Shown here piece after piece: positions 12,940 to 22,738 of a stretch of DNA of 64,000 nt. Position numbers and translations under genes: made by a program. Each line of letters opens with the position of its first letter. Positions within the stretch are counted from its first letter, which is position 1. The stretch is from contig NZ_PEAY01000002.1 of assembly GCF_002807665.1 (NCBI RefSeq), forward strand, positions 434,001 through 498,000. Direction: 5' to 3'. This stretch comes from Neoalteromonas facilis (lineage in GTDB: Bacteria > Pseudomonadota > Gammaproteobacteria > Enterobacterales > Alteromonadaceae). The notes beneath the pieces were generated by a model. It worked only from the letters and a program-made list of their open reading frames with translations. It did no database searches and was not told where the DNA came from.

Positions 12940-15753
12940 GTGATTAAATTTTTACTTAACAACAAACCTATAAGCGCGCTGATACTCACGCTGCTAGGGA
13001 TGTTGTTACACTGGGTGCCTCCACCATTTGAAACCAAAGGTATATTCTCCTTTGGTTTTTCGTTTGCTGTTTTTATTGGCTTACTGTTCGGTTTAAGAGC
13101 GGCTATCGGCAGTACATTACTTATCAGTTTGCCGTATTGGTTACCGTTGTTTCTGACGCACCCCTTGCTCCAAGTGGAAGAACACAGTCCAATTCTGTTG
13201 GTTGTAATGATGTTGCAACCCATCGTCGTAACCTACTTTTGCTATAACAAACCAATACAAAGAACCTTAGTTGTTGGATTAGGCTATTGGATGGCCCTAA
13301 TCGTTCCTGTGCTCTTTCTGCTGTTTTACGCAGAAAATCCCCATAGCCTTTTGCTGGCTTGCACGGCCATGGCCGTGAGCTGTTTTTCGGCGATTATCAG
13401 CTTGGTTGTGGGTCACTTTATGTTTATTGCCCGTTTCATGTTGTGGCCATCTGCAAAAACGCCGATGGTGGAAGTGCGTGTGCTTTTTCAATACTTTTTT
13501 GCCGGGGTATTCTTTTTTGCGTTGGTCAGCGTAATTTACTTTTATATTGCCAGCTTCCAAGCCCAACAAAAGCGTCAATTGCTGGGCTATATGCAGCAGC
13601 GCACCATGGTGCTTAGTGATCAGTTAGGGGCGTTTTTTGAGCGTCACCAATCGGCGATTACGTTGGCAGCAAGAGTCTTGCAAAACGAACCGCAATTAAC
13701 CGACCGTATGTTGGCTGAGTTAGCGGTTCAACATCGTCAATTTGTGACGTATTTGGTGGCGGATGAAGAAGGCAAGATAACCCATGCGTATCCGAGTTCT
13801 ATGATGGCAATGGCCAATCGCTCGGGTTTTATGTCAGTAGCAAACCGCGATTATTTTTATGAAGCAAAACGCACCGCCAAGCCTTTCATATCTGGGGCAT
13901 TTAAAGGCAGAGGGTTTGGCAGCCAAAATATCGTGGCGATATCAGCGCCGATGTTCAACGGAGAAGGACGATTTACCGGGATCGTAGAGGGTTCGTTGGA
14001 GCTGAATGAATTTAACCTCTATGACGATAGGAATTTAACCGGCTTTGCAACCATGGTTAGTGATAGCCAAAATCAGGTTGTGTACGCAACAAACTCACTT
14101 GCGGTTGAGCGCTTAAGTGATATTAATAATGTTCAATGTCTCGGTCAGCCGTGCAAAAGCAAATTGGTTGAGTTTGAGCAACAGCAATGGTACGTGCAGT
14201 CGAGGCTAGACGGTCCAAATGGTTGGGGAACTCACGTTTTTTACCCACGAGAACAGTTTGTCGAATTAACTTCCAGCTACCTACTCACCGCGTTAGGTGT
14301 TCTATTCTTGCTTGGTGCTCTTGGTGTTTTGATGGGGTATTTCGTGGCTAACCTTGTGTCAAAACCCATGCGCACGCTAATGCACCATTTCGCTGTTTTC
14401 GACCCTGCCAGCACAACGGAGTTTAAGCGGGATGAGACGAATCGTTTATATTTGCGTGAAGTTGATGCGTTAAACAGCGAGTTTGTGAGTTTACGTTGTC
14501 GTTTAGTCGATACATTTAACGAGTTACAAAGAGCACGCTCAAAGCAGGAACAACTCAATAGAGAGTTGAATGATCTGAACAGTAATTTACAAGCCCGGGT
14601 GGATGAAAAGACTCAATCACTCTCTGCCGCACTTAAATTGGCCGAAGTAGCCAGTGATGCTAAATCCAAATTCTTGGCGAATATGTCACATGAAATTCGC
14701 ACACCGATGAACGGTATTATTGGTAGTTGTGAAAACTTGGCCAGCGAAGCGTTACCGGATGATGTGCGGCGACGGATCAGTGTTATTGCCCAATCCGCAC
14801 AGAATTTATTGCTGATATTGGATAGTGTGCTGGACTGGTCGAAGATTGAGTCTGGCCAAATGACGGTTAGAAATTACCCCTTTGATGTTGCCGCGGCTAC
14901 GCGTTCAGCATGTGAACTGCATGGTGAGTCAGCGGTTAAGAAAGGTATTCGCCTAGTAGCCGATATCGCCGACAACGTACCGAATTTAGTTTCGGGCGAT
15001 GCCGGCAAGTATGCCCAAATCCTAAATAACCTGTTGAGTAACGCCATTAAGTTTACGCAAATCGGCAAGGTAACGCTTTCGTTGGATTACAGCGAAAAAG
15101 TGATTCGCTTGATTGTGAGGGACACAGGGGTTGGTATTGACAGTGAAGAGTTGCAATTCATTTTCGATGAATTTGTACAAGCTGACTTAACCTCGACCAA
15201 GCAATTTGGCGGTACCGGTTTAGGCTTAGCCATTACCAAAAAGATGGTAGAGATGATGTCAGGCAATATCGCCGTCAATAGTACACCAGGCGAAGGCACG
15301 GTATTTTCCGTTAGCTTACCTATGCATGAAGCCCAGTCACCAAAGGTGGCTAAGCAAATTGGACTGCCACAACTCCCGTCCGGATTACGCATTTTAATTG
15401 TTGAAGATAATCAAATTAATGCGGATATTCTCAGCGATATGTTAAGTAAAGAAGGGATTAGGGTCGTTCATGTCAGTAGCGGCAAAGATGCGTTGTTGGC
15501 GGTCGAAAAGCACCGTTTTGATGCGGTTCTAATGGACTGTCAAATGCCGGAAATGGACGGCTATGAAACCACTCGCCATATTCGTCAAATGGACAATGAC
15601 AAAGCGTCTATCAAGATTATTGCTGTAACGGCCAATGCGTTTGATGATGACAGAGAACGCTGCATGATTGCTGGCATGGATGATTACGTGAGCAAGCCTG
15701 TAACGCGGGCCGCGCTGATAGAAGCACTGGCCCGCAACATTCATGATGATTAA
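12940..15753 (+). CDS. Hybrid sensor histidine kinase with periplasmic cache-like domain and receiver
   Basis: Two-component hybrid kinase of 937 residues. Layout: N-terminal membrane helices in a MASE-like block (about 1-165), another helix near 180-205, a periplasmic PDC/Cache-like domain (about 210-440, with an RDYFYEAKRTAKPFISGAFK-type cache segment), a helix at about 445-475, a coiled coil (about 525-570), HisKA with the phospho-acceptor in NMSHEIRTPMNG (near 585), and an ATPase domain with NLLSNAIKFT, DTGVGI and GTGLGLAI. A C-terminal receiver follows (LIVEDNQINA, acceptor Asp in MDCQMPEMDG, SKPV). No HPt domain or cognate regulator is adjacent, so signal and output are unknown. The GTG start has an AAGGA about 10 bases upstream. 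Confidence 0.92.
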   Translation: MIKFLLNNKPISALILTLLGMLLHWVPPPFETKGIFSFGFSFAVFIGLLFGLRAAIGSTLLISLPYWLPLFLTHPLLQVEEHSPILLVVMMLQPIVVTYFCYNKPIQRTLVVGLGYWMALIVPVLFLLFYAENPHSLLLACTAMAVSCFSAIISLVVGHFMFIARFMLWPSAKTPMVEVRVLFQYFFAGVFFFALVSVIYFYIASFQAQQKRQLLGYMQQRTMVLSDQLGAFFERHQSAITLAARVLQNEPQLTDRMLAELAVQHRQFVTYLVADEEGKITHAYPSSMMAMANRSGFMSVANRDYFYEAKRTAKPFISGAFKGRGFGSQNIVAISAPMFNGEGRFTGIVEGSLELNEFNLYDDRNLTGFATMVSDSQNQVVYATNSLAVERLSDINNVQCLGQPCKSKLVEFEQQQWYVQSRLDGPNGWGTHVFYPREQFVELTSSYLLTALGVLFLLGALGVLMGYFVANLVSKPMRTLMHHFAVFDPASTTEFKRDETNRLYLREVDALNSEFVSLRCRLVDTFNELQRARSKQEQLNRELNDLNSNLQARVDEKTQSLSAALKLAEVASDAKSKFLANMSHEIRTPMNGIIGSCENLASEALPDDVRRRISVIAQSAQNLLLILDSVLDWSKIESGQMTVRNYPFDVAAATRSACELHGESAVKKGIRLVADIADNVPNLVSGDAGKYAQILNNLLSNAIKFTQIGKVTLSLDYSEKVIRLIVRDTGVGIDSEELQFIFDEFVQADLTSTKQFGGTGLGLAITKKMVEMMSGNIAVNSTPGEGTVFSVSLPMHEAQSPKVAKQIGLPQLPSGLRILIVEDNQINADILSDMLSKEGIRVVHVSSGKDALLAVEKHRFDAVLMDCQMPEMDGYETTRHIRQMDNDKASIKIIAVTANAFDDDRERCMIAGMDDYVSKPVTRAALIEALARNIHDD

Positions 15754-15881
15754 TGTGAGTTCGCCTACTTAAAATGTAACAGGCGTGTCAATGCATAGTT
15801 CGTGGAACTTGGTTTAGGCCAGTATCAGGAATAGATCGGCGGATGATTCTCTTTTAAGAAAGTCATTTAGCATCTGACTTA

Positions 15882-16808
15882 TCATGTGCTCTCTCCAGAA
15901 TTAGTAGTGTGTTGTGGTTGTTCTGTAATGTCGCCATGCTCACGCAGGAATTGTTTAAACCCGGAAGCCGCAAGGCTTTCAGGTCGGCTGTTCAGTGTGA
16001 CCGCCTGCCAATAGTTGTGTAAAGGGAAATCGGTAACATGAAGAATTTTCACGTCATCAGCTGGTGTGTGGGCCAATGTTTGCTCAGAAATAATGGCTAA
16101 ACCAAGGCCTGTGGCAACCGATAAACGGATGGCTTCGTTACTTTCGATGACCATTGGGTTTTTCAGCGTAATACCATGTGATTGGCAATAGTCATCCACG
16201 AGTTTTCGCGTACCTGAGCCTGGTTCACGTAACAGAAAACGCTTTTCTGCTAAGGTACTGAGGTTGCAATTATCTGGGCCTGTATAGGTTTTAGGCGCAA
16301 TAACACTCAACCGGTTCATCAAAAAGGGTTCAGCGTGAATGGCCATGTCAGCAGGAGGTTGGCTGAAGATATAGATATCATCCTGATTGCTCTGTAGGCG
16401 TTCAATAATTTGTGCACGATTCCCGACCTTTAGGGTTACATCGATGCCCGGGTGTTGTTCACAGAATTCTGCCAGTAACGGAGGTACGACATACTTGGCT
16501 GTGGTAACAACGGCTATTTTTAGCGTACCAACTTCCATGCCCTGTAGCGCTTGCATGTAACTGTCGAGGCGTGCTTGGGAACTTAATACCTCTTGTGCAC
16601 ACTGGTACAGCGCTTTGCCTGCATCAGTCATGTGTAAACGGCCATGGTATTGCTCTAGCAAAGCCATATTGAACAGTGAGGATAACTTTTTCAGCTGCAA
16701 TGAAACGGTAGGTTGCGACAGCCCCAATGCAGAGGAGGCCGCTGTGATCGAGCCGCTATCGACGACTTGTTGATAGACTTGTAAGAGTCTGAACGTAAGT
16801 GAATTCAT
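15882..16808 (-). CDS. LysR family transcriptional regulator
   Basis: The 308-residue protein has an N-terminal winged helix-turn-helix (SITAASSALGLSQPTVSLQLKKL, residues about 18-40) and a LysR substrate-binding domain starting near residue 92 with GTLKIAVVTTAKYVVPPLL. The effector domain resembles the CbbR/CysB-like branch (LREPGSGTRKLVDDY). It is divergent from purE across 195 bases, so it could bind that shared region, but LysR members are not classical purine regulators. Its target and effector are unknown. A GGAG site lies before the ATG. Confidence 0.92.
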   Translation of the reverse strand: MNSLTFRLLQVYQQVVDSGSITAASSALGLSQPTVSLQLKKLSSLFNMALLEQYHGRLHMTDAGKALYQCAQEVLSSQARLDSYMQALQGMEVGTLKIAVVTTAKYVVPPLLAEFCEQHPGIDVTLKVGNRAQIIERLQSNQDDIYIFSQPPADMAIHAEPFLMNRLSVIAPKTYTGPDNCNLSTLAEKRFLLREPGSGTRKLVDDYCQSHGITLKNPMVIESNEAIRLSVATGLGLAIISEQTLAHTPADDVKILHVTDFPLHNYWQAVTLNSRPESLAASGFKQFLREHGDITEQPQHTTNSGEST

Positions 16809-17003
16809 AACGCTCCTGCATAGATTAATGTAAAATAAAATACAAAATGGATTACGAAAAGTAAAAGCAAATCGGATTAATTAACGACTTTTAGCTACGT
16901 AATAAGGCTTAAATGGGAACAAAGTATTTTTTGCGGTATACTCTGCGCCCTTTTTTTAAGTATGTGATTTAACCTACGGATCTGACCGACGTTTGGAGTC
17001 CAA

Positions 17004-17495
17004 ATGAATAAAGTTGCGATAGTGATGGGGTCGACTTCTGATTGGCCAACTATGCAAAATGCCGCAAAAATGCTTAAAGCATTCGGCGTTGAGTTTGAAG
17101 CAAAGGTAGTGTCGGCGCATCGCACTCCGGATAGATTAACCGAGTTTGCGGTTACTGCTGCTGATAATGGCTTCGACGTGATTATAGCAGGGGCTGGTGG
17201 GGCCGCGCATTTGCCGGGCATGATAGCAGCACATACGCATTTACCTGTGTTGGGTTGTCCTGTGCGATCAAGTCAACTCAGTGGTATGGATTCGTTGCTT
17301 TCAATTGTGCAAATGCCCAAAGGCGTTGCGGTTGGTACATTGGCTATTGGTGAGGCAGGGGCCGCTAATGCTGGATTGCTGGCAGCGCAAATTATTGCAT
17401 TACATAACGAATCAGTACGCCAAGCGATTATTGATTTTAGACAAGAGCAAACGGATAAAGTACTGGCCAACGCAGATTTGGAATTAAGCGAATGA
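17004..17495 (+). CDS. purE: N5-carboxyaminoimidazole ribonucleotide mutase
   Basis: PurE class I converts N5-CAIR to CAIR in de novo purine synthesis. The 163-residue protein has [12 protein letters not shown], the catalytic-region [20 protein letters not shown] and [26 protein letters not shown] box at 16937-16942 upstream is a likely -10 element; no clear -35 or PurR-type palindrome was seen. The gene overlaps purK by 4 bases (ATGA), as usual for this pair. Confidence 0.97.
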   Translation: MNKVAIVMGSTSDWPTMQNAAKMLKAFGVEFEAKVVSAHRTPDRLTEFAVTAADNGFDVIIAGAGGAAHLPGMIAAHTHLPVLGCPVRSSQLSGMDSLLSIVQMPKGVAVGTLAIGEAGAANAGLLAAQIIALHNESVRQAIIDFRQEQTDKVLANADLELSE

Positions 17496-18640
17496 AAGTA
17501 GTCGTTTATGGCGATGGTCAACTTGCTCAAATGTTGAGTTTGTCAGGTTCGCCGCTCGGTATTGAAGTGGTAGCTGTAAACGTCAAGAACCATCAGCTGG
17601 TAAATCCTGTTGATAAAAGTCCGTTGAATGAATCACTCAAAAGTGCTTTGGAAAGCGCTAATGCCTTAACGGTTGAGTTTGAGCATGTGCCGGTTGATTT
17701 ATTACAGGCAGCGAGCGCGACGGGCAAGCTTTTCCCAAGTTTCGATGCGATTCGCTTAGGTGCAGATCGCGTACTTGAAAAGCGTTTTTTAGATCGCTTA
17801 TCCATTCCAAACTGCCAACATCGTGTGATCACGGATATCGCTCAACTACCAGAAGCGGTAGAGGCATTAGGTCCGCGCATCATATTTAAAGCCAGCTTAG
17901 ATGGTTATGATGGTTATGGGCAGTGGCGTTTAACCGAAAGCAATACCATTGAAGACGTCACGCAAGAATTAGCGAAACTGGACCTTAAGGCTGTACCATT
18001 GGTTGCAGAGAAGATGGTGAGCTTTGAGCGTGAGTTATCGATCATTGGTGCGCGCAATGCAGCAGGCCAAATCAGTACTTATCCATTGGCCGAAAACCGA
18101 CATCATCAAGGGCAACTCCACGTGTCTGTGGCACCTGCTCCGAACGTATCGACCGAACTTGAAGAGAAGGCTAAGGTCATTTTTTCTAAGATTGTGTCAG
18201 ATCTTGATTACGTGGGTGTGTTGGCCGTTGAATTGTTTCAAATCGGCAATGACCTATTGGTTAATGAACTGGCTCCACGTGTTCACAACTCTGGGCATTG
18301 GAGCCTACATGGTGCGCATACATCGCAGTTTGAGAATCAATTACGCGCCGTGTTGAATTTACCTTTAGGTGATATGAGAACCACTGGTGTGAGCGCAATG
18401 GTCAACATTATCGGCTGCGGCAGTATCAGTAAAGAGGTCTTGGCGCTGCCGGGTTGCCACTTGCACTGGTACGGTAAAACCGTACGCGAGAAGCGCAAGA
18501 TGGGGCACATCAATGTAGTTGCCAATGATTACGCAGAATTAGCGGCCCGCCTAATGGAATTATCGCGTTTGTTACCTGCTGAATTCTTCCCAGTACTTGG
18601 CGAAGAAGCCGGTAAATTGGCGTTGCAGAAAGATTCTTAA
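17492..18640 (+). CDS. purK: N5-carboxyaminoimidazole ribonucleotide synthase
   Basis: ATP-grasp enzyme that carboxylates AIR to N5-CAIR using bicarbonate and ATP, feeding PurE. The 382 residues show the N-terminal Rossmann-like [11 protein letters not shown], the ATP-grasp core ([32 protein letters not shown]) and the metal-binding [15 protein letters not shown]. It is coupled to purE by the ATGA overlap. The stop is 8 bases before the -35 element of the tRNA-Thr gene. Confidence 0.96.
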   Translation: MKVVVYGDGQLAQMLSLSGSPLGIEVVAVNVKNHQLVNPVDKSPLNESLKSALESANALTVEFEHVPVDLLQAASATGKLFPSFDAIRLGADRVLEKRFLDRLSIPNCQHRVITDIAQLPEAVEALGPRIIFKASLDGYDGYGQWRLTESNTIEDVTQELAKLDLKAVPLVAEKMVSFERELSIIGARNAAGQISTYPLAENRHHQGQLHVSVAPAPNVSTELEEKAKVIFSKIVSDLDYVGVLAVELFQIGNDLLVNELAPRVHNSGHWSLHGAHTSQFENQLRAVLNLPLGDMRTTGVSAMVNIIGCGSISKEVLALPGCHLHWYGKTVREKRKMGHINVVANDYAELAARLMELSRLLPAEFFPVLGEEAGKLALQKDS

Positions 18641-18648
18641 AAACAAGC

Positions 18649-18676
18649 TTGACAATTAAGGCGCGCTGCCTAAAAT
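18649..18676 (+). promoter_or_regulatory. Sigma-70 promoter of tRNA-Thr
   Basis: A perfect -35 TTGACA (18649-18654) is separated by 16 bases from a TAAAAT -10 (18671-18676), with a GC-rich discriminator of the kind found at stable-RNA genes. The tRNA begins 17 bases after the -10. Confidence 0.85.
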
Positions 18677-18693
18677 ACGCGCCTCTACAGTGT

Positions 18694-18769
<76 letters not shown>

Positions 18770-18913
18770 TTTTCTTTCTTGCCATTTTTCACACTGTTCT
18801 ATTGTTCCCTGATATCGATCAACTCATCAGCACAAAGTATTTGCGTGCGCGATCAATCCATGCCCTAATGGGGTGGTTTTAACCAGCAGTCGACGTTTTA
18901 AACTTTAGCATAC

Positions 18914-19360
18914 ATGTATTTGGCCTTTCGAATTCCTCATCACATATTGACGAAAATGAGCTATGTACTCATTGCAGTTTTGATGTGTTTGAATCCGGTG
19001 GTTCACGCATTAGCGTCTTCTCAGATGGCTACTGCACAGCAGTTGGCTGGTGAGGACACCATGATGGTGTGTACCGGTAAAGGCATGGTGTACATTGATC
19101 AAGCGCTATATTTTGAAACCGGTGAAGTGCGCTATGTTGAGCTTGAGCATGCCGATGACGGTGACGAGCTTAAAATGAAGCCGATGACTGGCTGTGAGCT
19201 CGGTCAGTTTTCCAAAGTATCGACTATCGATCCAGTAATACCGCAAATCACTATTCAAGAAATCGCTTATGTTGAGCAAGTACGCGCACGTGAGTCGCGT
19301 GCTGTACAAACTTTTGCTTATCTTCCTTCAAACCCCAGAGCACCACCTTCTAAACGTTAA
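18914..19360 (+). CDS. Small exported Cys-containing protein, DUF2946-like
   Basis: The 148-residue product has a hydrophobic N-terminal segment (YVLIAVLMCLNPVVHA) that could be a signal peptide. The start may be ATG 18914 or ATG 18956. The mature part carries the spaced cysteines MMVCTGKGM and MTGCELGQF, loosely like the DUF2946 proteins found beside copper receptors in other proteobacteria. The C-end is Pro/Arg-rich. It precedes a TonB-dependent receptor and a PCu(A)C copper chaperone gene on the same strand, so a role in copper or other metal handling is inferred. Family assignment is tentative. Confidence 0.75.
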   Translation: MYLAFRIPHHILTKMSYVLIAVLMCLNPVVHALASSQMATAQQLAGEDTMMVCTGKGMVYIDQALYFETGEVRYVELEHADDGDELKMKPMTGCELGQFSKVSTIDPVIPQITIQEIAYVEQVRARESRAVQTFAYLPSNPRAPPSKR

Positions 19361-19421
19361 AAACCAACCTTACAAGTTTGTCGCCATGAGCGACGGTTTT
19401 AACGTTTTTTGAAGGATATTT

Positions 19422-21542
19422 ATGTTTTTATCTACTCCCAACTGGCGTGTGACGCCTGTCACGCTGGCTATTTCTGTCTGTTTAAGTGGGCCAGTTTTGG
19501 CCACAGAATTACAAACACCTGATGCATCTGAGCAGGTGATGATTGAACGGATCACTGTACACGGTCAAGTCGCAACCAAAGACGACACTATCAATCGCAC
19601 ATTGGTTTCAGGCATCGCACCTGATGTGCGCGAACAAATAGACACTGAGCCGGGCTATTCGATTAATAGCAACGGCGTTGTGACCGGTATAGTGCAGCAT
19701 CGTGGCATGTTTGGAGACCGAATTCATGTGAGTCATCAAGGCGCCAGTGTGTTTGGTGCGGGCCCTAATGCTATGGATTCGCCGCTATCGCATGTGATCG
19801 TAGCGCAGCATCCTAAAGTGACCTTTTATCGCGGTATCGCGCCCGTCAGTGCAGGCTATGAGTCAATCGGTGGCGCGATAAAATTTGAGCAACAAGATTG
19901 GCAGTTAAGCCACAACAATTCTTTGCAATATAGCGGAAATCTCGCAGCAGATTACACCGATAACGGTGGGCGTGAGCAATACAGTACATTTAACGAGTGG
20001 GTCGACAGCTCATGGGGTTTGCGCGTTGCTGCCCAATACCAAGTCGGGGAAAACTACCAAGACGCCAAAGGTGATGACGTGAATCACACATTGTATGAAA
20101 GGTTGTTGGGAAGTGTATCCGGTATCTGGGCCAGTGATGTCCACGAATTGACTTATGATGTGGGCTACAACAAAACAAACGTTGCCGGCACGCCAGCGTT
20201 AGCCATGGATATAGAGTTTATCACCGCACTTTGGTACCGCACTCAGTATCAGTATCAAGCCAATGACGCGACCTTTCGGGTGCGGTTATTTGGCAACAAT
20301 AATCGTCATGATATGAGCAACTTTGTGCTGAGAAACGCCATGCCGGCCATGCAACGGCGCAATGGTGTTAGTAGCGATGTATTGGGTTTTGCTGCTGAAT
20401 ATGAGCGCGAATGGCGAGTCGATTCATCAGCTATCTACTGGGTTTCTGGCGTAGAGGCTGTCGAGCGTGATCACGAAAGTGATATTATAAACCCCGCCAA
20501 TGAGATGTTTTTTATTCGTAACTTCAACGGGGTTGAGCGCGATCTGTTAACAGCTTTTTCTGAGTTGAATTGGCGTGACGATTCAGGCGTTTTTGCGACC
20601 TTCGGATTGCGTCCAACACGCGTGAGTTTCGATGCTATGGATGTCGGCACTAGCATGGCTATGATGAACCCTAATGCAGCGGCATTGGCCATGGCGTTTA
20701 ATCGTGCGGACAAATCACAAACACGCACTTGGGTTGATGTCAGTTTGCAAGCAGGGTTGGCGCTGGATGATGACTGGACGCTCTTTGCAACCGTGGCGGA
20801 GAAAGGGCGAGCACCGGGATATCACGCCTTATTTACCTGGTTTCCATTGGGTATATCCGCGGGCTTAGCAGATGGTAGAAACTATTTAGGTAATCTTGAT
20901 CTGCAAGAAGAAAAAGCGCGCGAATACGAATTGGCGCTGACCTATCAAACGAAACAAGCCAGCGTGAAGCCTCGCGTATTTTATTACGATGTAGCGGACT
21001 ACATTTTAGGGCGACCGAGTGACAATCCTTCAGCGAATGCAATAGCCATGATGATGGGCGCGGCCATGCCACTGCAGTGGCAAAACATTGAAGCCGAGCT
21101 CTATGGATTTGATGTATCGGCCTCTGTGAATATTACTCAGCATTGGTCGCTACAAGCGGCTTATGAATGGGTACGCGGTAATGATGTAGCGCTCGACCAA
21201 CCGTTATATCGTATTGCGCCGCAACGGTTGGATGTGAGCACTCACTATGCAGAAGGTGACTGGCAGGCATATGCAGCGCTAACACTGGTGAGTCGTCAGG
21301 ATGAGGTATCACTAATTCAGAATGAACAGATTACACCCGGATATGCGGTAGTCAATCTGGGCGGCGCTAAAGTCTTGGCGGAAGGGTTGACCTTAAATGT
21401 GGCGATCAATAATCTGTTAGATAAGCAGTACGCGACGCATTTAGGCGGCGTAAATCGGGTTATGTCAGACACCCTGGCGATAGGTGAGCGTATTCCAGAA
21501 ATGGGCCGTTCGGTAAACGTGTCTGTGCGTTACCTGTGGTAA
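19422..21542 (+). CDS. TonB-dependent receptor, probable copper receptor
   Basis: Outer-membrane gated beta-barrel of 706 residues with a signal peptide (about 1-28, cut after LATE-like region), a plug domain (about 45-170) and a barrel ending in the terminal aromatic strand SVRYLW. The barrel is rich in Met clusters: AMPAMQRR near residue 305, SMAMMNPNAAALAMAF near 412 and IAMMMGAAMPLQW near 540. Met clusters of this kind form the Cu(I)/Cu(II) sites of OprC/NosA-type receptors. A PCu(A)C chaperone gene directly downstream supports copper uptake. The closest named families are inferred by eye, so another metal or a metallophore remains possible. Confidence 0.85.
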   Translation: MFLSTPNWRVTPVTLAISVCLSGPVLATELQTPDASEQVMIERITVHGQVATKDDTINRTLVSGIAPDVREQIDTEPGYSINSNGVVTGIVQHRGMFGDRIHVSHQGASVFGAGPNAMDSPLSHVIVAQHPKVTFYRGIAPVSAGYESIGGAIKFEQQDWQLSHNNSLQYSGNLAADYTDNGGREQYSTFNEWVDSSWGLRVAAQYQVGENYQDAKGDDVNHTLYERLLGSVSGIWASDVHELTYDVGYNKTNVAGTPALAMDIEFITALWYRTQYQYQANDATFRVRLFGNNNRHDMSNFVLRNAMPAMQRRNGVSSDVLGFAAEYEREWRVDSSAIYWVSGVEAVERDHESDIINPANEMFFIRNFNGVERDLLTAFSELNWRDDSGVFATFGLRPTRVSFDAMDVGTSMAMMNPNAAALAMAFNRADKSQTRTWVDVSLQAGLALDDDWTLFATVAEKGRAPGYHALFTWFPLGISAGLADGRNYLGNLDLQEEKAREYELALTYQTKQASVKPRVFYYDVADYILGRPSDNPSANAIAMMMGAAMPLQWQNIEAELYGFDVSASVNITQHWSLQAAYEWVRGNDVALDQPLYRIAPQRLDVSTHYAEGDWQAYAALTLVSRQDEVSLIQNEQITPGYAVVNLGGAKVLAEGLTLNVAINNLLDKQYATHLGGVNRVMSDTLAIGERIPEMGRSVNVSVRYLW

Positions 21543-21617
21543 TCGCAAGTACAACAAACTAATTATGCTGTGCTTGCGTATCGCGGGCACAGTGCATCGT
21601 TAAAAAAGTGAGGATTT

Positions 21618-22103
21618 ATGAAAGTACGCATCCGTGTAATGACGCTAGGCCTATTAGTATTAGCGTGGGTTGGTCAAGCCATGGCTTCAACGACCCCAAA
21701 CGTTGAGATTTCAAACCCATGGGCGCGCGCGACATTTGCCTTGGCGACCACAGGCGCTGTTTATTTTAGCTTGAATAATCAAGGCGCTGAGGACCTAAAG
21801 TTGATAGGTGCCAGTGTGAGTGATGCCATTGCCAACGAAGCGCAAGTGCATGATGTGCTGATGGATGGAGACGTGATGAAAATGCGCCATCAAAAAGACG
21901 GTGTGATCATCAAGGGTAGTAGTACACTAGAATTTGCGCCCGGTGGTAAACATATTATGCTTATGGGGTTAGCGTCAGGATTGAATGAAGGGCAGACATT
22001 TGCGTTGGTTTTACAGTTCGAAAACGCGCCCGATATCACCATTCAAGTGCCGGTCAAAGCTGATGCGGGTAACGAGCACGAACACCACCATCATCATGAG
22101 TAG
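21618..22103 (+). CDS. PCu(A)C family periplasmic copper chaperone
   Basis: PCu(A)C proteins carry Cu(I) in the periplasm and deliver it to cytochrome oxidase CuA sites. The 161-residue protein has a signal peptide (cut near QAMA) and the domain start VEISNPWARAT. Likely copper ligands are the His and Met residues of AQVHDVLMDGDVMKMRHQ and of GGKHIMLMGL. It ends in a His-rich tail (HEHHHHHE) that probably binds extra copper. Separated by 75 bases from the Met-rich receptor gene, with a GAGG ribosome-binding site. Confidence 0.93.
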   Translation: MKVRIRVMTLGLLVLAWVGQAMASTTPNVEISNPWARATFALATTGAVYFSLNNQGAEDLKLIGASVSDAIANEAQVHDVLMDGDVMKMRHQKDGVIIKGSSTLEFAPGGKHIMLMGLASGLNEGQTFALVLQFENAPDITIQVPVKADAGNEHEHHHHHE

Positions 22104-22207
22104 TGTTGATCAAGTAGAAATCTAAATATTGAGTTACACCGTTAAATACATGACGCAACCTAACGACAGACATCATTGCTCTGTCGCTTTTTGTCGGCGT
22201 TAAAATC

Positions 22208-22232
22208 GATTATCAGTATGATGCTGATAACC
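22208..22232 (+). promoter_or_regulatory. Inverted repeat upstream of dps
   Basis: Perfect 7-bp arms ttatcag (22210-22216) and ctgataa (22224-22230) with a 7-base spacer lie 18 bases before the dps start. The position suits an operator overlapping the promoter or 5' UTR. The sequence resembles neither a clear OxyR nor a clear Fur consensus, so the regulator is unknown. Confidence 0.45.
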
Positions 22233-22248
22233 AAACAAAGGAGTTTCC

Positions 22249-22722
22249 ATGCATAAGATTGATATAGGCATTAATGAGTCAAACCGAATTGCGATTGCAG
22301 ATGGTTTGAAGCGTTTATTGGCTGATTCTTATACGTTGTATTTACAAACACATAATTTCCATTGGAATGTGATTGGTCCACAGTTTCGTGAACTACACCT
22401 AATGTTCGAAGAACATTACACCGAGTTGGCCATCGCCGTGGATGATATTGCTGAGCGTATTCGTACACTCGATGTGGCTGCTCCGGGCACTTACAAGGCG
22501 TTTGCGGAATTAAGCTCAATCAAAGAAGTGGAAGGCGTACCAGAGGCCAGTGAAATGGTTGCACTATTGACTAAAGGTCACGAGCAAGTGGTTAAAACTT
22601 GTCGGGCAGTCTTGAGTGTAGCGCAAGACGCTGATGATGAGTCCACTGCTGCGTTAGTTTCTGATCGCATGCGCGTGCATGAGAAAACCGCGTGGATGCT
22701 ACGCGCTACTCAATCTAAGTAA
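22249..22722 (+). CDS. dps: Dps family DNA-binding ferritin-like protein
   Basis: Dps dodecamers oxidise and store iron with peroxide and protect DNA in starvation. The 157-residue protein has the inter-subunit ferroxidase residues in the conserved [12 protein letters not shown]...[19 protein letters not shown] block (residues about 36-72). AAGGAG lies before the start. An inverted repeat at 22210-22230 may regulate it. Placement beside a copper operon fits metal and oxidative-stress control, though no shared transcript is shown. Confidence 0.96.
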   Translation: MHKIDIGINESNRIAIADGLKRLLADSYTLYLQTHNFHWNVIGPQFRELHLMFEEHYTELAIAVDDIAERIRTLDVAAPGTYKAFAELSSIKEVEGVPEASEMVALLTKGHEQVVKTCRAVLSVAQDADDESTAALVSDRMRVHEKTAWMLRATQSK

Positions 22723-22738
22723 GGCTGGAATTGCTAAA

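Noticed and set aside
16937..16942. PurR-type operator before purE
   Set aside because: Only a -10-like TATACT is visible; no acgcaaacgtttgcgt-like palindrome.
22679..22738. Upstream ATG start for the PQQ sugar dehydrogenase
   Set aside because: It lies inside dps and would add a non-signal N-end; ATG 22739 gives a normal signal peptide.
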